A DNA stretch of 64,000 nt from Onishia taeanensis (GTDB lineage Bacteria > Pseudomonadota > Gammaproteobacteria > Pseudomonadales > Halomonadaceae). A model generated the notes under the pieces. The model saw nothing but the letters and a program-made list of their open reading frames with translations. It ran no database searches and was not told the DNA's origin. The translations under genes and the position numbers were made by a program. The stretch lies in contig NZ_FNCI01000007.1 in assembly GCF_900100755.1 (NCBI RefSeq), positions 1 to 64,000 on the forward strand. The letters are read 5' to 3'. Shown one piece after another: positions 50,084-60,207 of the stretch; position 1 is the stretch's first letter, and each line of letters opens with the position of its first letter.

Positions 50084-50842
50084 TTAATTGCGCATACTCT
50101 CAATTTTGGCCCGTTGCTTCTCTAAACGCTGCCTCTTAAAATTTTCTGTTCGCAGCCTTAGAAAGGCTTCAGGATTGAGCTTACAGTGATAATGATGATG
50201 CTCTTTTTCGAGCCGCTCTTTATCTTCAGCTAACTCTCTTTCGGATTTCTTCTTCCGTCCCCAAAGTTTCAATCCTTTTTGGAAGGCAACGTACCAACTA
50301 TAAGCCAGAGCTAATAACGAAACAACAGGATTAGACCAACCAAAAAACGCGATGAGAGCAGGAATCATGCAAGCCCAAAGAGTCAAAACGATCAAAAAAA
50401 CCTTTCTTCCTTTGGCCTCAATTTTTTGCTCGGCCACAACATCTTCATAGGTTTTATATTTTAGCCCAGCGTATACTTCGGATAAGTAATCTTTTGAGAG
50501 ATCAAACTCTGGCTCTTCGGACTCAGGGTACTTATCCCAGTAAGTAACGACTTTTCCAGATTTCACATACCCTAACAAATAATTGTGACCAATCTTGTCC
50601 TTAGTATTCCAGTTTTCATCGGTCATGTTCGAGACCATCAGCATGATTGGCGTATGATATTTTAATGCCCAATACGCCAACTCAGATTCAGCGATATTTT
50701 TGATATCATCTGCAACCTTAGAGTCGTATACATTCAGCTTTAGTATTGCGAACTCATGCCCTGTAAAAACAGGGCTATACTTAACATAATAGCCATCTCT
50801 TTTTTCTTCTAGGTCTTCGTATCGAATCCAAGGCTCAATCAT
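50084..50842 (-). CDS. AT-rich orphan membrane protein of unknown function
   Basis: A 252-residue protein that I do not recognise. Residues 1-145 look soluble (FTGHEFAILKLNVYDSKVAD, then ELAYWALKYHTPIMLMVSNM). Two adjacent membrane helices lie at about 147-166 and 171-187. The tail, about 195-252, is highly charged and helical, with the His-rich EKEHHHYHCKL. The gene is much AT-richer than its neighbours and has no partner gene, which suggests recent acquisition. A -10-like TATAAT and a perfect palindrome lie upstream. The ribosome-binding site is weak (GAGAAG, 12 bases before the ATG). Confidence 0.8.
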   Translation of the reverse strand: MIEPWIRYEDLEEKRDGYYVKYSPVFTGHEFAILKLNVYDSKVADDIKNIAESELAYWALKYHTPIMLMVSNMTDENWNTKDKIGHNYLLGYVKSGKVVTYWDKYPESEEPEFDLSKDYLSEVYAGLKYKTYEDVVAEQKIEAKGRKVFLIVLTLWACMIPALIAFFGWSNPVVSLLALAYSWYVAFQKGLKLWGRKKKSERELAEDKERLEKEHHHYHCKLNPEAFLRLRTENFKRQRLEKQRAKIESMRN

Positions 50843-50875
50843 CTAAATTTAACTTCTCGTGTACAATTAACAGTG

Positions 50876-50881
50876 ATTATA
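50876..50881 (-). promoter_or_regulatory. Candidate -10 box of the orphan gene
   Basis: TATAAT on the reverse strand (50881-50876), 34 bases upstream of the start codon. The matching -35 would fall near 50899-50905, inside the loop of the adjacent palindrome, with TTCAAG as the nearest hexamer. Confidence 0.5.
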
Positions 50882-50883
50882 CG

Positions 50884-50915
50884 GCGCGCTCGTTTATTGA
50901 CTTGAACGAGCGCGC
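50884..50915. promoter_or_regulatory. Perfect 11-bp palindrome over the orphan gene promoter
   Basis: GCGCGCTCGTT (50884-50894) and AACGAGCGCGC (50905-50915) are perfect inverted copies around TATTGACTTG. The site covers the spacer and -35 of the probable promoter. No T run follows on either strand, so an operator is more likely than a terminator. Beyond this palindrome and promoter, the gap 50843-51315 holds no gene that I can support. Confidence 0.55.
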
Positions 50916-51315
50916 GCGTTCAATATTCTTACACCGCGCCACCAACCCATTGATTTTTATATAAATATCCGACGACATGGCTATATAGCACCAATAAACA
51001 TGCCTGCTGGATTTGCTAGCACGGCTAGTGTCGGCGAGCAAGGTGATGCAATGCGCGGAGGAAGCCGTTGTCATGTGGGTATCCCTGCATAATATGTGGG
51101 GTGTTATTTGATGTTCAGCCTAACACCGAGGCATGAATTTCTCCTGCGCTGGGTCAACGCTAGGTATGATTCCTTGGTCGCGTATCGGCGATGGATAACG
51201 GCATAGGGATGCGTGCAAGCGGTCGAGCCTTACTCCCCGTCAGAAACCGCCCGACGGATGACATCCCCACGCCAAGCGGCGACAATGGGCGCCCTTTTTC
51301 GACCGTAGTCGTTTC

Positions 51316-52107
51316 ATGTCCACACCGCTTCCTATCCTCTATCAGGACGATGCCCTGGTCGTTATCGCCAAGCCTTCGGGGCTCTTGGTGCATCGCACGG
51401 CGCTTGCTCGTGGCGAGACGCGCTTCGCGCTGCAGATGCTGCGCGACCAGTTGGGTCGCCACGTCTATCCGGTGCACCGCCTCGACCGGCCGACCTCCGG
51501 GGTGCTGGTGTTTGCGCTTTCTTCGGAAATTGCTCGCCCCCTCGGCGAGGCCTTCGCCGAACAGCGGATCAGCAAGCGCTACCTGGCGGTGGTACGCGGC
51601 CAGGGGCCGGAGGCCGAATGCATCGACTATGCGCTGCGCGAGGAAGATGGCCGCCGTCCCAAGGCGGAAATGCCGGCGATGGAGGCGGCCACCGAGGTGC
51701 GGCGCCTGGACAGCGTCGAGCTGCCGGTTCAGGTCGACCGTTACCCCAGCGCTCGCTATTCGCTGATGGAGGCGCGGCCGCTGACCGGGCGCCGCCACCA
51801 GATCCGTCGCCACCTGTCGCGGCGCGGCTATCCGATCATCGGCGATGCCAGGCACGGCAAGGGCAACCATAACCGCTTCTTCAGCGAGAACCTGGACACC
51901 CACCGGCTCTTGTTGGCGGCGGTGGAGCTGAGCTTCGATCATCCCGTGCTCGGCGAGCGCCTGACCGTGAGCGCCGGCCTGGAGGACGACATGACGCAGC
52001 TATTCGAACGCTTCGGCTGGGGCGCACACCTGCCCCGCCATGGCCACCGCTTCGACAAGGCCGATACCGTAACGTCAACGACTCAAGCAGCGATGCCGAC
52101 GCCATGA
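51316..52107 (+). CDS. truC: tRNA pseudouridine-65 synthase TruC
   Basis: An RluA-family enzyme that makes pseudouridine at position 65 of tRNA. The 263-residue protein has the active-site VHRLDRPTSGVLVFA with the catalytic Asp, ILYQDDALVVIAKPSGLLVH near the N terminus, and RPLTGRRHQIRRHLSRRGYP with GDARHGKGNHNRFF, typical of TruC. It overlaps tcdA by four bases. Confidence 0.94.
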   Translation: MSTPLPILYQDDALVVIAKPSGLLVHRTALARGETRFALQMLRDQLGRHVYPVHRLDRPTSGVLVFALSSEIARPLGEAFAEQRISKRYLAVVRGQGPEAECIDYALREEDGRRPKAEMPAMEAATEVRRLDSVELPVQVDRYPSARYSLMEARPLTGRRHQIRRHLSRRGYPIIGDARHGKGNHNRFFSENLDTHRLLLAAVELSFDHPVLGERLTVSAGLEDDMTQLFERFGWGAHLPRHGHRFDKADTVTSTTQAAMPTP

Positions 52108-52991
52108 CCGACACCGACCCGACTCTTGCTGATGCCGACTACGACTTCCGCTTCGGCGGCATTCGGCGCCTCTATGGCCAGCGCGCCGCCGCCCACTTCC
52201 GCCACGCCCATGTGGTGGTGGTCGGCGTCGGTGGCGTGGGTAGCTGGACGGTGGAAGCCCTGGCCCGCTCGGGCATCGGCAAGCTGACGCTGATCGATCT
52301 CGACGATGTCTGCGTGTCCAACGTCAACCGCCAGCTACATGCGCTGGACGGCACTATCGGCCGGCCCAAGGTCGAGGTGCTGGCCGAGCGCTGCCGGGCG
52401 ATCTCGCCGGGTATCGAGGTGGTCGCCGACACGGCCTTTGTCACCCCGACCAACCTGGCCGAGCGCATTCCCGCCGACGCCGATCATGTGGTCGATGCCA
52501 TCGACAGCGTGATCGCCAAAGCGGCGCTGATCGCCTGGTGCAAGCGGCGCAAGTTGGGCCTGACCGTGACCGGTGCCGCCGGCGGTCAGCTAGACCCGAC
52601 CCGCATCCGCATCGCCGATTTGACCCGTACCGAGCATGACCCGCTGCTTGCCAAGGTGCGCGCCCGGCTGCGCCGCGACTACGGTTTCTCGCGCAATCCC
52701 AAGCGTCGCTTCAGCGTCGAGTGCGTGTATTCCGACGAACAGCTGGTCTATCCCGGCGCCGACGGCGAGGTCTGCCACACCAAGCCATCCGACGGCGAGA
52801 GCACCCGCCTGGATTGTGCCAGCGGCTTCGGCGCGGCCACCTTCGTGACCGGCGCCTTCGGCTTTGCCGCTGCTGCCCGGGTGATGGAGCGGCTGGCACG
52901 CCAGGCCAAGCGTGACGCAGAAAGCCCCTCAGCAGGCACCACGAGCACAGACCCAGCCACAACCATTGAGGAGCCCTCCGATGATCGCTAA
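52104..52991 (+). CDS. tcdA: tRNA threonylcarbamoyladenosine dehydratase TcdA
   Basis: An E1-like enzyme that uses ATP to cyclise t6A37 to ct6A in tRNA. The 295-residue protein has RFGGIRRLYGQRAAAHF, VVVGVGGVGSWTVEALARSG for ATP, DLDDVCVSNVNRQLHAL, the VDAIDSVIAKAALIAWC stretch and LDCASGFGAATFVTGAFGF. The C-terminal 35 residues are a polar tail not seen in E. coli. truC lies upstream and a DUF1653 gene overlaps its end by 11 bases. Confidence 0.95.
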   Translation: MTDTDPTLADADYDFRFGGIRRLYGQRAAAHFRHAHVVVVGVGGVGSWTVEALARSGIGKLTLIDLDDVCVSNVNRQLHALDGTIGRPKVEVLAERCRAISPGIEVVADTAFVTPTNLAERIPADADHVVDAIDSVIAKAALIAWCKRRKLGLTVTGAAGGQLDPTRIRIADLTRTEHDPLLAKVRARLRRDYGFSRNPKRRFSVECVYSDEQLVYPGADGEVCHTKPSDGESTRLDCASGFGAATFVTGAFGFAAAARVMERLARQAKRDAESPSAGTTSTDPATTIEEPSDDR

Positions 52992-53217
52992 TGAACCCCC
53001 ACGCCCGGTACCGGGCATCTATGTCCACTACAAGGGCGCTCGCTACGAGGTGATGGGCGTGGCCCAGCACAGCGAGAGCGAGGAAGCGCTGGTGGTCTAT
53101 CGGGCGCTCTACGGCGATTACGGCCTGTGGGTCCGCCCGCTCGGCATGTTTTGCGAGAGCGTCGAGGTGCAGGGCGAGCCGGTTCCGCGCTTCGCGCTGG
53201 AGAAGGCCTTCGACTGA
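52981..53217 (+). CDS. DUF1653 domain protein
   Basis: A 78-residue protein of a widespread family without a known role. It has PGIYVHYKGARYEVMGVAQH, ALVVYRALYGDYGLWVRPLG and MFCESVEV. GAGGAG seven bases before the ATG at 52981 sets the start, so it overlaps the tcdA stop by 11 bases. A terminator follows. Confidence 0.92.
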   Translation: MIANEPPRPVPGIYVHYKGARYEVMGVAQHSESEEALVVYRALYGDYGLWVRPLGMFCESVEVQGEPVPRFALEKAFD

Positions 53218-53291
53218 CAGCGGCCCGAACTGCCGGCCGTTTTCCTACTCAAAGAGCCAAACGCAAAGCACCATACACAAGCACCAAACGC

Positions 53292-53321
53292 AAAGAAGGC
53301 GCCCCGCGGGGCGCCTTCTTT
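53292..53321. terminator. Bidirectional terminator between the tcdA operon and bfr
   Basis: A perfect 30-base palindrome, AAAGAAGGCGCCCC-GC-GGGGCGCCTTCTTT, with A and T runs at its ends. It serves the convergent DUF1653 and bacterioferritin genes. A short direct repeat (CCAAACGCAAAG at 53257-53268 and 53284-53295) overlaps its left arm. Confidence 0.9.
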
Positions 53322-53349
53322 GTTTCAGCCAGCCGTCTAGCAGTTAGCT

Positions 53350-53823
53350 TCAGGCCGTATGCATCTGCTTCTGCAGGTAGTTCTGGATGCCTACCGCGTC
53401 GATCAGACCGAGCTCGGTCTCGAGGTGATCGATGTGCTCCTCCTCGTCGTCGAGGATCTTCTGGAACAGATCGCGGCTGGTGTAATCACGCACCTGCTCG
53501 CAATGGGCGATGGCGTCCTTGAGATCGGCATGGGCCTTGTGCTCGAGCTTGAGATCGCATTCGAGCATTTCGCGGGTGTTCTCGCCGATCATCAGCTTGC
53601 CGTAGTCCTGCAGGTTGGGCAGGCCCTCGAGGAAGAGGATGCGCTCGATGAGGGTATCGGCGTGCTTCATCTCCTCGATGGATTCTTCGTATTCCCATTT
53701 GCCCAGCGCCGCTAGCCCCCAGTCCTGATACATCTTGGCATGCAGGTAATACTGGTTGATGGCGACCAGCTCGTTGCCGAGCACGGTGTTGAGATACTGG
53801 ATGACCTTGGCATCACCTTTCAT
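53350..53823 (-). CDS. bfr: Bacterioferritin
   Basis: A haem-containing ferritin that stores iron in a 24-subunit shell. The 157-residue protein starts [20 protein letters not shown] and has the ferroxidase ligands in [40 protein letters not shown] and [18 protein letters not shown]. The haem-ligand Met is in the EEMKHAD region. GGGAGAG before the ATG at 53823 supports this start. bfd, encoding its release partner, lies 217 bases upstream on the same strand. Confidence 0.97.
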   Translation of the reverse strand: MKGDAKVIQYLNTVLGNELVAINQYYLHAKMYQDWGLAALGKWEYEESIEEMKHADTLIERILFLEGLPNLQDYGKLMIGENTREMLECDLKLEHKAHADLKDAIAHCEQVRDYTSRDLFQKILDDEEEHIDHLETELGLIDAVGIQNYLQKQMHTA

Positions 53824-54040
53824 TGCCACTCTCCCGAAGTCGAGTTCGCCAAGGGCCGGCGAACGCTGAAACATTGGGACAGCCTTGGCTGGCCCGTAAA
53901 GGGGGAAGTATCCATTAGAAAATGGAAAAAGTCGAATCAGGACAAGATGTTAAAGGGGAACGGCTGACAACTGAGAAGGCGATGCGAACGCGGGCGAAAG
54001 CGTTTAACAGCAAGGGGTTACCGGGCAGCGCTAAACGTTA

Positions 54041-54241
54041 CTAGACCGCGTAGGCCAGATCGGGCGACAGCATTTCCTCGGTGATGGCTTCACGCATGAC
54101 CGTCTTGCCCATGCAGGCGCATTTGCCGCATTGAGACGCGCATTCGGTGCGCTCACGCACTTCACGCCAGCTGCGGGCGCCATCGCTGACGGCCTCGCGG
54201 ATCATCCGATCAGATACGCCCTTGCAAAGACATACGTACAT
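54041..54241 (-). CDS. bfd: Bacterioferritin-associated ferredoxin
   Basis: A 66-residue [2Fe-2S] protein that reduces the iron core of bacterioferritin so iron can leave. It has the four cysteines in MYVCLCKGVSDRMIREAV and ASQCGKCACMGK. The ATG at 54241 gives the standard MYVCLC start. The gene pair bfd/bfr is usual; the 217-base gap suggests separate control. Confidence 0.95.
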   Translation of the reverse strand: MYVCLCKGVSDRMIREAVSDGARSWREVRERTECASQCGKCACMGKTVMREAITEEMLSPDLAYAV

Positions 54242-54273
54242 CACATCACCTCACTATCGGCCCTGAGGTGAAT

Positions 54274-54292
54274 GTAAATGATTCGCATGGGG
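54274..54292 (-). promoter_or_regulatory. Weak Fur-box-like sequence upstream of bfd
   Basis: GTAAATGATTCGCAT matches the left and centre of the Fur consensus (AATGAT and CAT), about 10 of 19 positions overall. It lies 33-50 bases upstream of the bfd start. Fur control of bfd is known in related bacteria, but the match here is poor. Confidence 0.25.
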
Positions 54293-54399
54293 AATTGCAA
54301 CACATTGCCAGCGAGAAAAATCGATGGCCCGCTCGGAGGCCCTCCACAAGGCCATTCAAGCGTCTGCTAATAAGATTGCGGGGCTGCTTGCAGGGCTGG

Positions 54400-54447
54400 T
54401 GCTTGCCCGGTTTATTGCTTGCCCGGTTTATTGCTTGCCGGGCTTAT
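54400..54447 (-). repeat. 16-bp tandem repeat at the end of the RDD gene
   Basis: TGCTTGCCCGGTTTAT occurs at 54400-54415 and 54416-54431, and a variant TGCTTGCCGGGCTTAT at 54432-54447. The stop codon of the RDD gene (54430-54428) lies in the middle copy, so the array looks like duplication of the gene end. Confidence 0.9.
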
Positions 54448-54889
54448 TCTTAACGGGCTTGGGCACCACCACTACCCGCGAGCCCGAGGCGATATCGGAC
54501 CAGCCGCGCCGTTCGCCGTCGATCAGCACCCACCAGTACCCCAGGCCCAGCGCCGCAAAGGATAGGCCCGCGATCAGAAAGCGCATCAAGCACTGGGGCA
54601 GCGTCAGCGAGAGGCCTTCCGGCGTCTCGACGCGCAGCCGCCAGGCCTGCATGCCGAGCGTCATGCCGCCGCGCATCCAGAAGAAGGCGAAGAAGGCGAA
54701 GGTGGCCACGAACAGTACGCTGTGGAACAGCGGCGAGGTGTTGGCTTCGCCGCCGTTAAGGGCCACGGCCACGAAGCCCAGCAGCATCCAGACCGCCATC
54801 AGGATCAGCGCATCATAGATCATGGCGCCGAGCCGGCGGCCAAGGCCCGCAGGCCAGGTCTGGTCCAGATCGGCAAAGCGTTTGCGCAT
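54428..54889 (-). CDS. RDD-family membrane protein
   Basis: A 153-residue inner-membrane protein with three helices at about residues 24-44, 55-72 and 103-122. RRLGAMIYDALILMAVW carries the RDD-type motif near the N terminus, and RGGMTLGMQAWRLRVE is the second family block. Some RDD proteins act as sodium-proton antiporters in halophiles, but most have no tested role. It lies downstream of lptG with a 35-base gap, as in many gammaproteobacteria. Its stop is inside a tandem repeat. Confidence 0.9.
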   Translation of the reverse strand: MRKRFADLDQTWPAGLGRRLGAMIYDALILMAVWMLLGFVAVALNGGEANTSPLFHSVLFVATFAFFAFFWMRGGMTLGMQAWRLRVETPEGLSLTLPQCLMRFLIAGLSFAALGLGYWWVLIDGERRGWSDIASGSRVVVVPKPVKNKPGKQ

Positions 54890-54924
54890 GAACCCTCCTG
54901 CAACGGGCCTGACGGATGGGGGGG

Positions 54925-55989
54925 CTAGCCGCTACGCCTTAGCATGTAGAGGCCCAGCCCCGCACAGATCAGCGTCGGCCCCAGCACCGCCCAGACCGGC
55001 GAGAAACCGAACACAGTGGAGGCCGGCGCCAGCAGGTCCTGCAAGTACTTGAAGGAGAGCCCGGTGATGACGCCGTAGAACACGCGGGTGCCCGCGGCCA
55101 CCGTTCGCAAGGGGCCGAACACGAACGACGCGGCGACGAGCACCAGTGAGCCCAGCGTCAGCGGCAGCAGGAGCTTCTGCCAGAAGTACAGCAGCGGCTG
55201 CGTGGCCTGCTGCCCCTGGCTCTCGAGATAGCGAGCGTAGGCCCACAGTTCGCTGGGCGCCTGGCTATTGATATCGCGCAGCAGGCGGTTGAGCTGCTCG
55301 GGCGTCAGGTCGGTCTGCCACTGCTGACGGTCGTGGCGCTCGACCTCGGTCCGGTCTTCGAAGAAGCGGGTGATATCGACATTTTTGAGCACCCAATGAT
55401 CCTCTTCCCAGGCGGCCTGGGCGGCATGGGTCGCCGAGACGAGCTCGCGGTTGTCGAAGCGGTAGCGCGTCAGGTCGAGCACGGTGTCATCGGAGCGGAT
55501 AGCGCCAAAGCGATAGACGCTGTCGCCCTCTCGCTGCCAGCCTCCCCGCTCGGTGATCACGGCGCCCTTGCCCTGCGACTGCTCGAGGCGCCAGGCATTG
55601 GCGAACTGCTCGGTGCGTGGGCTGACGAATTCGGCGATCACCAACAGGATCACCACGATCAGGATCACCGGCTTCATCACCCCCCACAGAATGCGGGTCA
55701 GCGAGCGCCCAGAAGCGCGCATCACGGTCAGCTCATTGCTGGTAGCCATGCTGCCAAGGCCGATCAGCGAGCCGATCAGCACCCCGACCGGGGCATACTG
55801 ATAGAAGCGGTGAGGCAAGCGCATGAGCAGGTAGATCAGCACGTCGAACGCGCTATATCCGCCTTCGACGTCACCCAGGTCATTGATGTAGGTGATGACC
55901 AGGTCCAGGCCCAGCAGCACCACCTGCACCACGAAAATCGCCGCCAGCACATTGCGGGCAATATAGCGGTCGAGACGATCGATCAGCAT
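54925..55989 (-). CDS. lptG: LPS export ABC transporter permease LptG
   Basis: One of the two permease subunits of LptB2FGC, which extracts lipopolysaccharide from the inner membrane. The 354-residue protein starts MLIDRLDRYIARNVLAAIFV. It has about three N-terminal helices, a periplasmic beta-jellyroll (ERGGWQREGDSVYRFGAIRS) and three C-terminal helices. Its ATG shares one base with the lptF stop. The cytoplasmic coupling helix SNELTVMRASGRSLTRIL is present. Confidence 0.95.
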   Translation of the reverse strand: MLIDRLDRYIARNVLAAIFVVQVVLLGLDLVITYINDLGDVEGGYSAFDVLIYLLMRLPHRFYQYAPVGVLIGSLIGLGSMATSNELTVMRASGRSLTRILWGVMKPVILIVVILLVIAEFVSPRTEQFANAWRLEQSQGKGAVITERGGWQREGDSVYRFGAIRSDDTVLDLTRYRFDNRELVSATHAAQAAWEEDHWVLKNVDITRFFEDRTEVERHDRQQWQTDLTPEQLNRLLRDINSQAPSELWAYARYLESQGQQATQPLLYFWQKLLLPLTLGSLVLVAASFVFGPLRTVAAGTRVFYGVITGLSFKYLQDLLAPASTVFGFSPVWAVLGPTLICAGLGLYMLRRSG

Positions 55990-57068
55990 CAGTTTACCCC
56001 CGCCCGCCGCGAACGGCGCAGCAACCACAGGCCAAGGACCAGGAATGTCAGGTGAATCGGCCACATGCCCACGGCCACCGGCAGGTTACCCTGGGCGATG
56101 GCATCCTTGGCGGTGAGCAGCAGGCTCAGGTAGGCGATATGCAGGAAGATGGCCGGCAGCAGCTTGCCGAAGCGGCCCTGGCGCGGGTTGACCTTGGACA
56201 GCGGCTGGGCGATCAGGGTCAGTACCAGCACCATCAGCGGCATCGATACCCGCCACTGCAGCTGCGCCATGGCCGGCGGCGTGCCGCGCTCGAGTAGCTC
56301 GGGCGTGCTGGCGAGCTCGGGGTCGTCATCGGCGCGCGGGGCTCGGTCCGACGACAGGCGCACCGCGTAGGTCTCGAAGGCCAGCCGCTCGGCCACCGGG
56401 TTGCCGGGGTCAACGCTGTAGCGCAGGCCGTCAGTCAGCACCAAAAAGCGGCTGTCGGTTTCCTCGTCGCGGGTCTGGTAACCCTCGGCCGCTCGCGTCA
56501 CCACATTGCTGGGTGTGCCGTCAGTGCGCTGCTGACGCTCGCTGATGAACACTTCCTGCATGCGGGTCTGGTCATCGTTGAACGACTCAGTGTAGGCGGT
56601 ACGGCCATTGCCGAAGTCCTGAAAACGCCCAGGTGCCAGGGCGCCGAAATCGATCCGGCTCTTCTGGTCTTCGATCAGCGTCTCGTTGTGGTCGGCGCCG
56701 TTCGGGGTCAGCCAGAGGCTGCACACCCCCACCATCACCGCCACCAGAACCGCCGGTAGCAGGCTGATCGTCAGCAGCCGGTTGGGGCTCATGCCGCAGG
56801 CCACCAGTACGGTGATTTCGCTGTTGAGATAGAGCTGCCCGTAGGCCAGCAATATGCCCAGGAAGAAGGCCAGCGGCAGGATCAGCTCCAGGAATCCCGG
56901 CAGGTGATACATCATCAGGGTGCCGAGAATACTGGCCGGAATATCGCCGTCGGCGGCACTGGTAAAGTAGCGAATGAAGCGACTGCCCATGATCACTAAT
57001 AGCAGCACCCCGGCCACGGCGGCCATGGTCTGCAGGATCTCGCGGGTCAGGTAACGAAAAATGATCAA
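55989..57068 (-). CDS. lptF: LPS export ABC transporter permease LptF
   Basis: The second permease of the Lpt exporter. The 359-residue protein starts at a TTG (57068) with GGGAGA upstream, giving MIIFRYLTREILQTM as in homologues. The longer open frame upstream is not protein-like. LNSEITVLVACGMSPNRLL is the coupling region, and RAAEGYQTRDEETDSRFLVL belongs to the periplasmic domain. It is divergent from pepA. Confidence 0.95.
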   Translation of the reverse strand: MIIFRYLTREILQTMAAVAGVLLLVIMGSRFIRYFTSAADGDIPASILGTLMMYHLPGFLELILPLAFFLGILLAYGQLYLNSEITVLVACGMSPNRLLTISLLPAVLVAVMVGVCSLWLTPNGADHNETLIEDQKSRIDFGALAPGRFQDFGNGRTAYTESFNDDQTRMQEVFISERQQRTDGTPSNVVTRAAEGYQTRDEETDSRFLVLTDGLRYSVDPGNPVAERLAFETYAVRLSSDRAPRADDDPELASTPELLERGTPPAMAQLQWRVSMPLMVLVLTLIAQPLSKVNPRQGRFGKLLPAIFLHIAYLSLLLTAKDAIAQGNLPVAVGMWPIHLTFLVLGLWLLRRSRRAGVN

Positions 57069-57278
57069 GACGGTCTCCCGTGTCTCCCGGCAGGCCGCAT
57101 CGACTGGCGACACTTGCCCTGTGCTGGTGCCGGCTTCCCGTTCAGCGTGGCAGGGTGGTCTGGTGTCGCGCCCCATGCAATGCGCCACTGCATTGCGTAC
57201 ACTGGGATATCGGCCACGGCACACCCTGTCGTGCCGGCATTATCCAGAATCCCCCTTCGCTTGTCTTGTGGAGACGCC

Positions 57279-58802
<1,524 letters not shown>

Positions 58803-58943
58803 GGCTTCGCATCGCCCTAGCGGCGTGCTAGCGTTTAGGTATGGCGGGCCGGGATCTCCCGGCCCGCTGCCTTATACGATGCAACCCCTTTCCTCGAATA
58901 CGATCAGGCCCCGCGTGCCTACTGCTGCTATGGAGACCCTCCT

Positions 58944-60044
58944 GTGACCCCTTCAGGCTTCGACGTTCGGCCGACTGCCCACCCCACGGCCCCTCAGATC
59001 CGCGACACCATCCTCGAGAGCCCAGGGTTCGGTCAGTACTTCTCCGACCACATGGCCCACGTACGCTGGACGGAAAGCGCCGGCTGGCACGGCAAGGAAG
59101 TGCGCCCCTACGGCCCGCTGACCCTGGACCCGGCCGCTGCCGTGCTGCACTACGCCCAGGAAATTTTCGAAGGCATCAAGGCCTACCGCCATGCCGACGG
59201 CTCGGTGTGGACCTTCCGTCCGGAAAAGAACGCCGAACGCTTCCGTCGCAGCGCGCGTCGCCTGGCCCTGCCGGAGCTCGACGACGAGACCTTCATCGGC
59301 TCGCTGAAGGCCCTGCTCGAGCAGGATAGCGACTGGGTGCCGACGCCGGCCCATGAAGGCGAGGAATCGAGCCTCTACCTGCGGCCCTTCATGATTGCCA
59401 GCGAAAGCTTCCTCGGCGTGCGTCCGTCCAAGGAGGTCGACTACTACGTGATCGCCTCCCCGGCGGCTGCCTATTTCAAGGGCGGCGTGGCGCCGGTATC
59501 GATCTGGCTGTCCTCGCACTACAAGCGCGCCGCTCCCGGCGGCACCGGCTTTGCCAAGTGCGGTGGTAACTACGCCGCCTCGCTGGCCGCTCAGAAGGAA
59601 GCCGCCAGCCATGATTGCAGCCAGGTCGCCTTCCTGGATGCCATCGAGAACAAGTGGATCGAAGAGCTCGGCGGCATGAACCTGTTCTTCGTTTACAAGG
59701 ACGGTCGCATCGTCACGCCGCGCCTCACCGATACTATCCTCGAGGGCGTGACCCGCGGCTCCATTCTCGAGATGGCCGCCGAAGAGGGTCTGACCCCGGA
59801 AGAGCGCGCTATCAGCATCGACGAATGGCGCGAGGGCGCGGCGTCCGGCGAGATCACCGAGGTGTTCGCCTGCGGTACCGCCGCTGTCATTACGCCGGTG
59901 GGTGAGCTGGTCACCGAGGACGGCAGCATCCGTCTGGCCGGTGATAACGGCAACCCGATCGCCAAGCGCCTGCGCAGCCAGCTGCTCGACCTGCAGTACG
60001 GTCGTCGCGAGGATACCCGCGGCTGGATGACCCGCCTGGCTTGA
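58944..60044 (+). CDS. ilvE: Branched-chain amino acid aminotransferase
   Basis: A PLP fold-IV aminotransferase for Leu, Ile and Val. The 366-residue protein belongs to the larger (group II, eukaryote-like) BCAT form. It has YAQEIFEGIKAYRHADGSVW, FRPEKNAERFRRSARRL, the PLP lysine region GFAKCGGNYAASL, and EVFACGTAAVITPVG with the CGT motif. A GTG at 58944 preceded by GGAG is the start. It lies between pepA and holC, which are close neighbours in pseudomonads, so it looks like an insertion into a conserved block. Confidence 0.94.
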   Translation: MTPSGFDVRPTAHPTAPQIRDTILESPGFGQYFSDHMAHVRWTESAGWHGKEVRPYGPLTLDPAAAVLHYAQEIFEGIKAYRHADGSVWTFRPEKNAERFRRSARRLALPELDDETFIGSLKALLEQDSDWVPTPAHEGEESSLYLRPFMIASESFLGVRPSKEVDYYVIASPAAAYFKGGVAPVSIWLSSHYKRAAPGGTGFAKCGGNYAASLAAQKEAASHDCSQVAFLDAIENKWIEELGGMNLFFVYKDGRIVTPRLTDTILEGVTRGSILEMAAEEGLTPEERAISIDEWREGAASGEITEVFACGTAAVITPVGELVTEDGSIRLAGDNGNPIAKRLRSQLLDLQYGRREDTRGWMTRLA

Positions 60045-60207
60045 TCACTTCCTTCCAGGCCCAGGCAATGAGGCGCCGCTGGCAAGACGAAGCGAGGGTC
60101 CTTTGCCATGGATGGCAAAGGTAGCGTCCAGGGATGGATTCACCGCGCCCTCGCGAAGGCTTGCCACCGGATGCCCTCATCTCACCGACAGGCCGGCCCG
60201 AGATCCC

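Noticed and set aside
50877..51074. 65-codon reverse frame upstream of the orphan gene
   Set aside because: Its C-terminal end is the palindrome at 50884-50915, and it has no ribosome-binding site or family resemblance.
54274..54292. Firm Fur box before bfd
   Set aside because: Only about 10 of 19 positions match, so it is listed as a weak candidate only.
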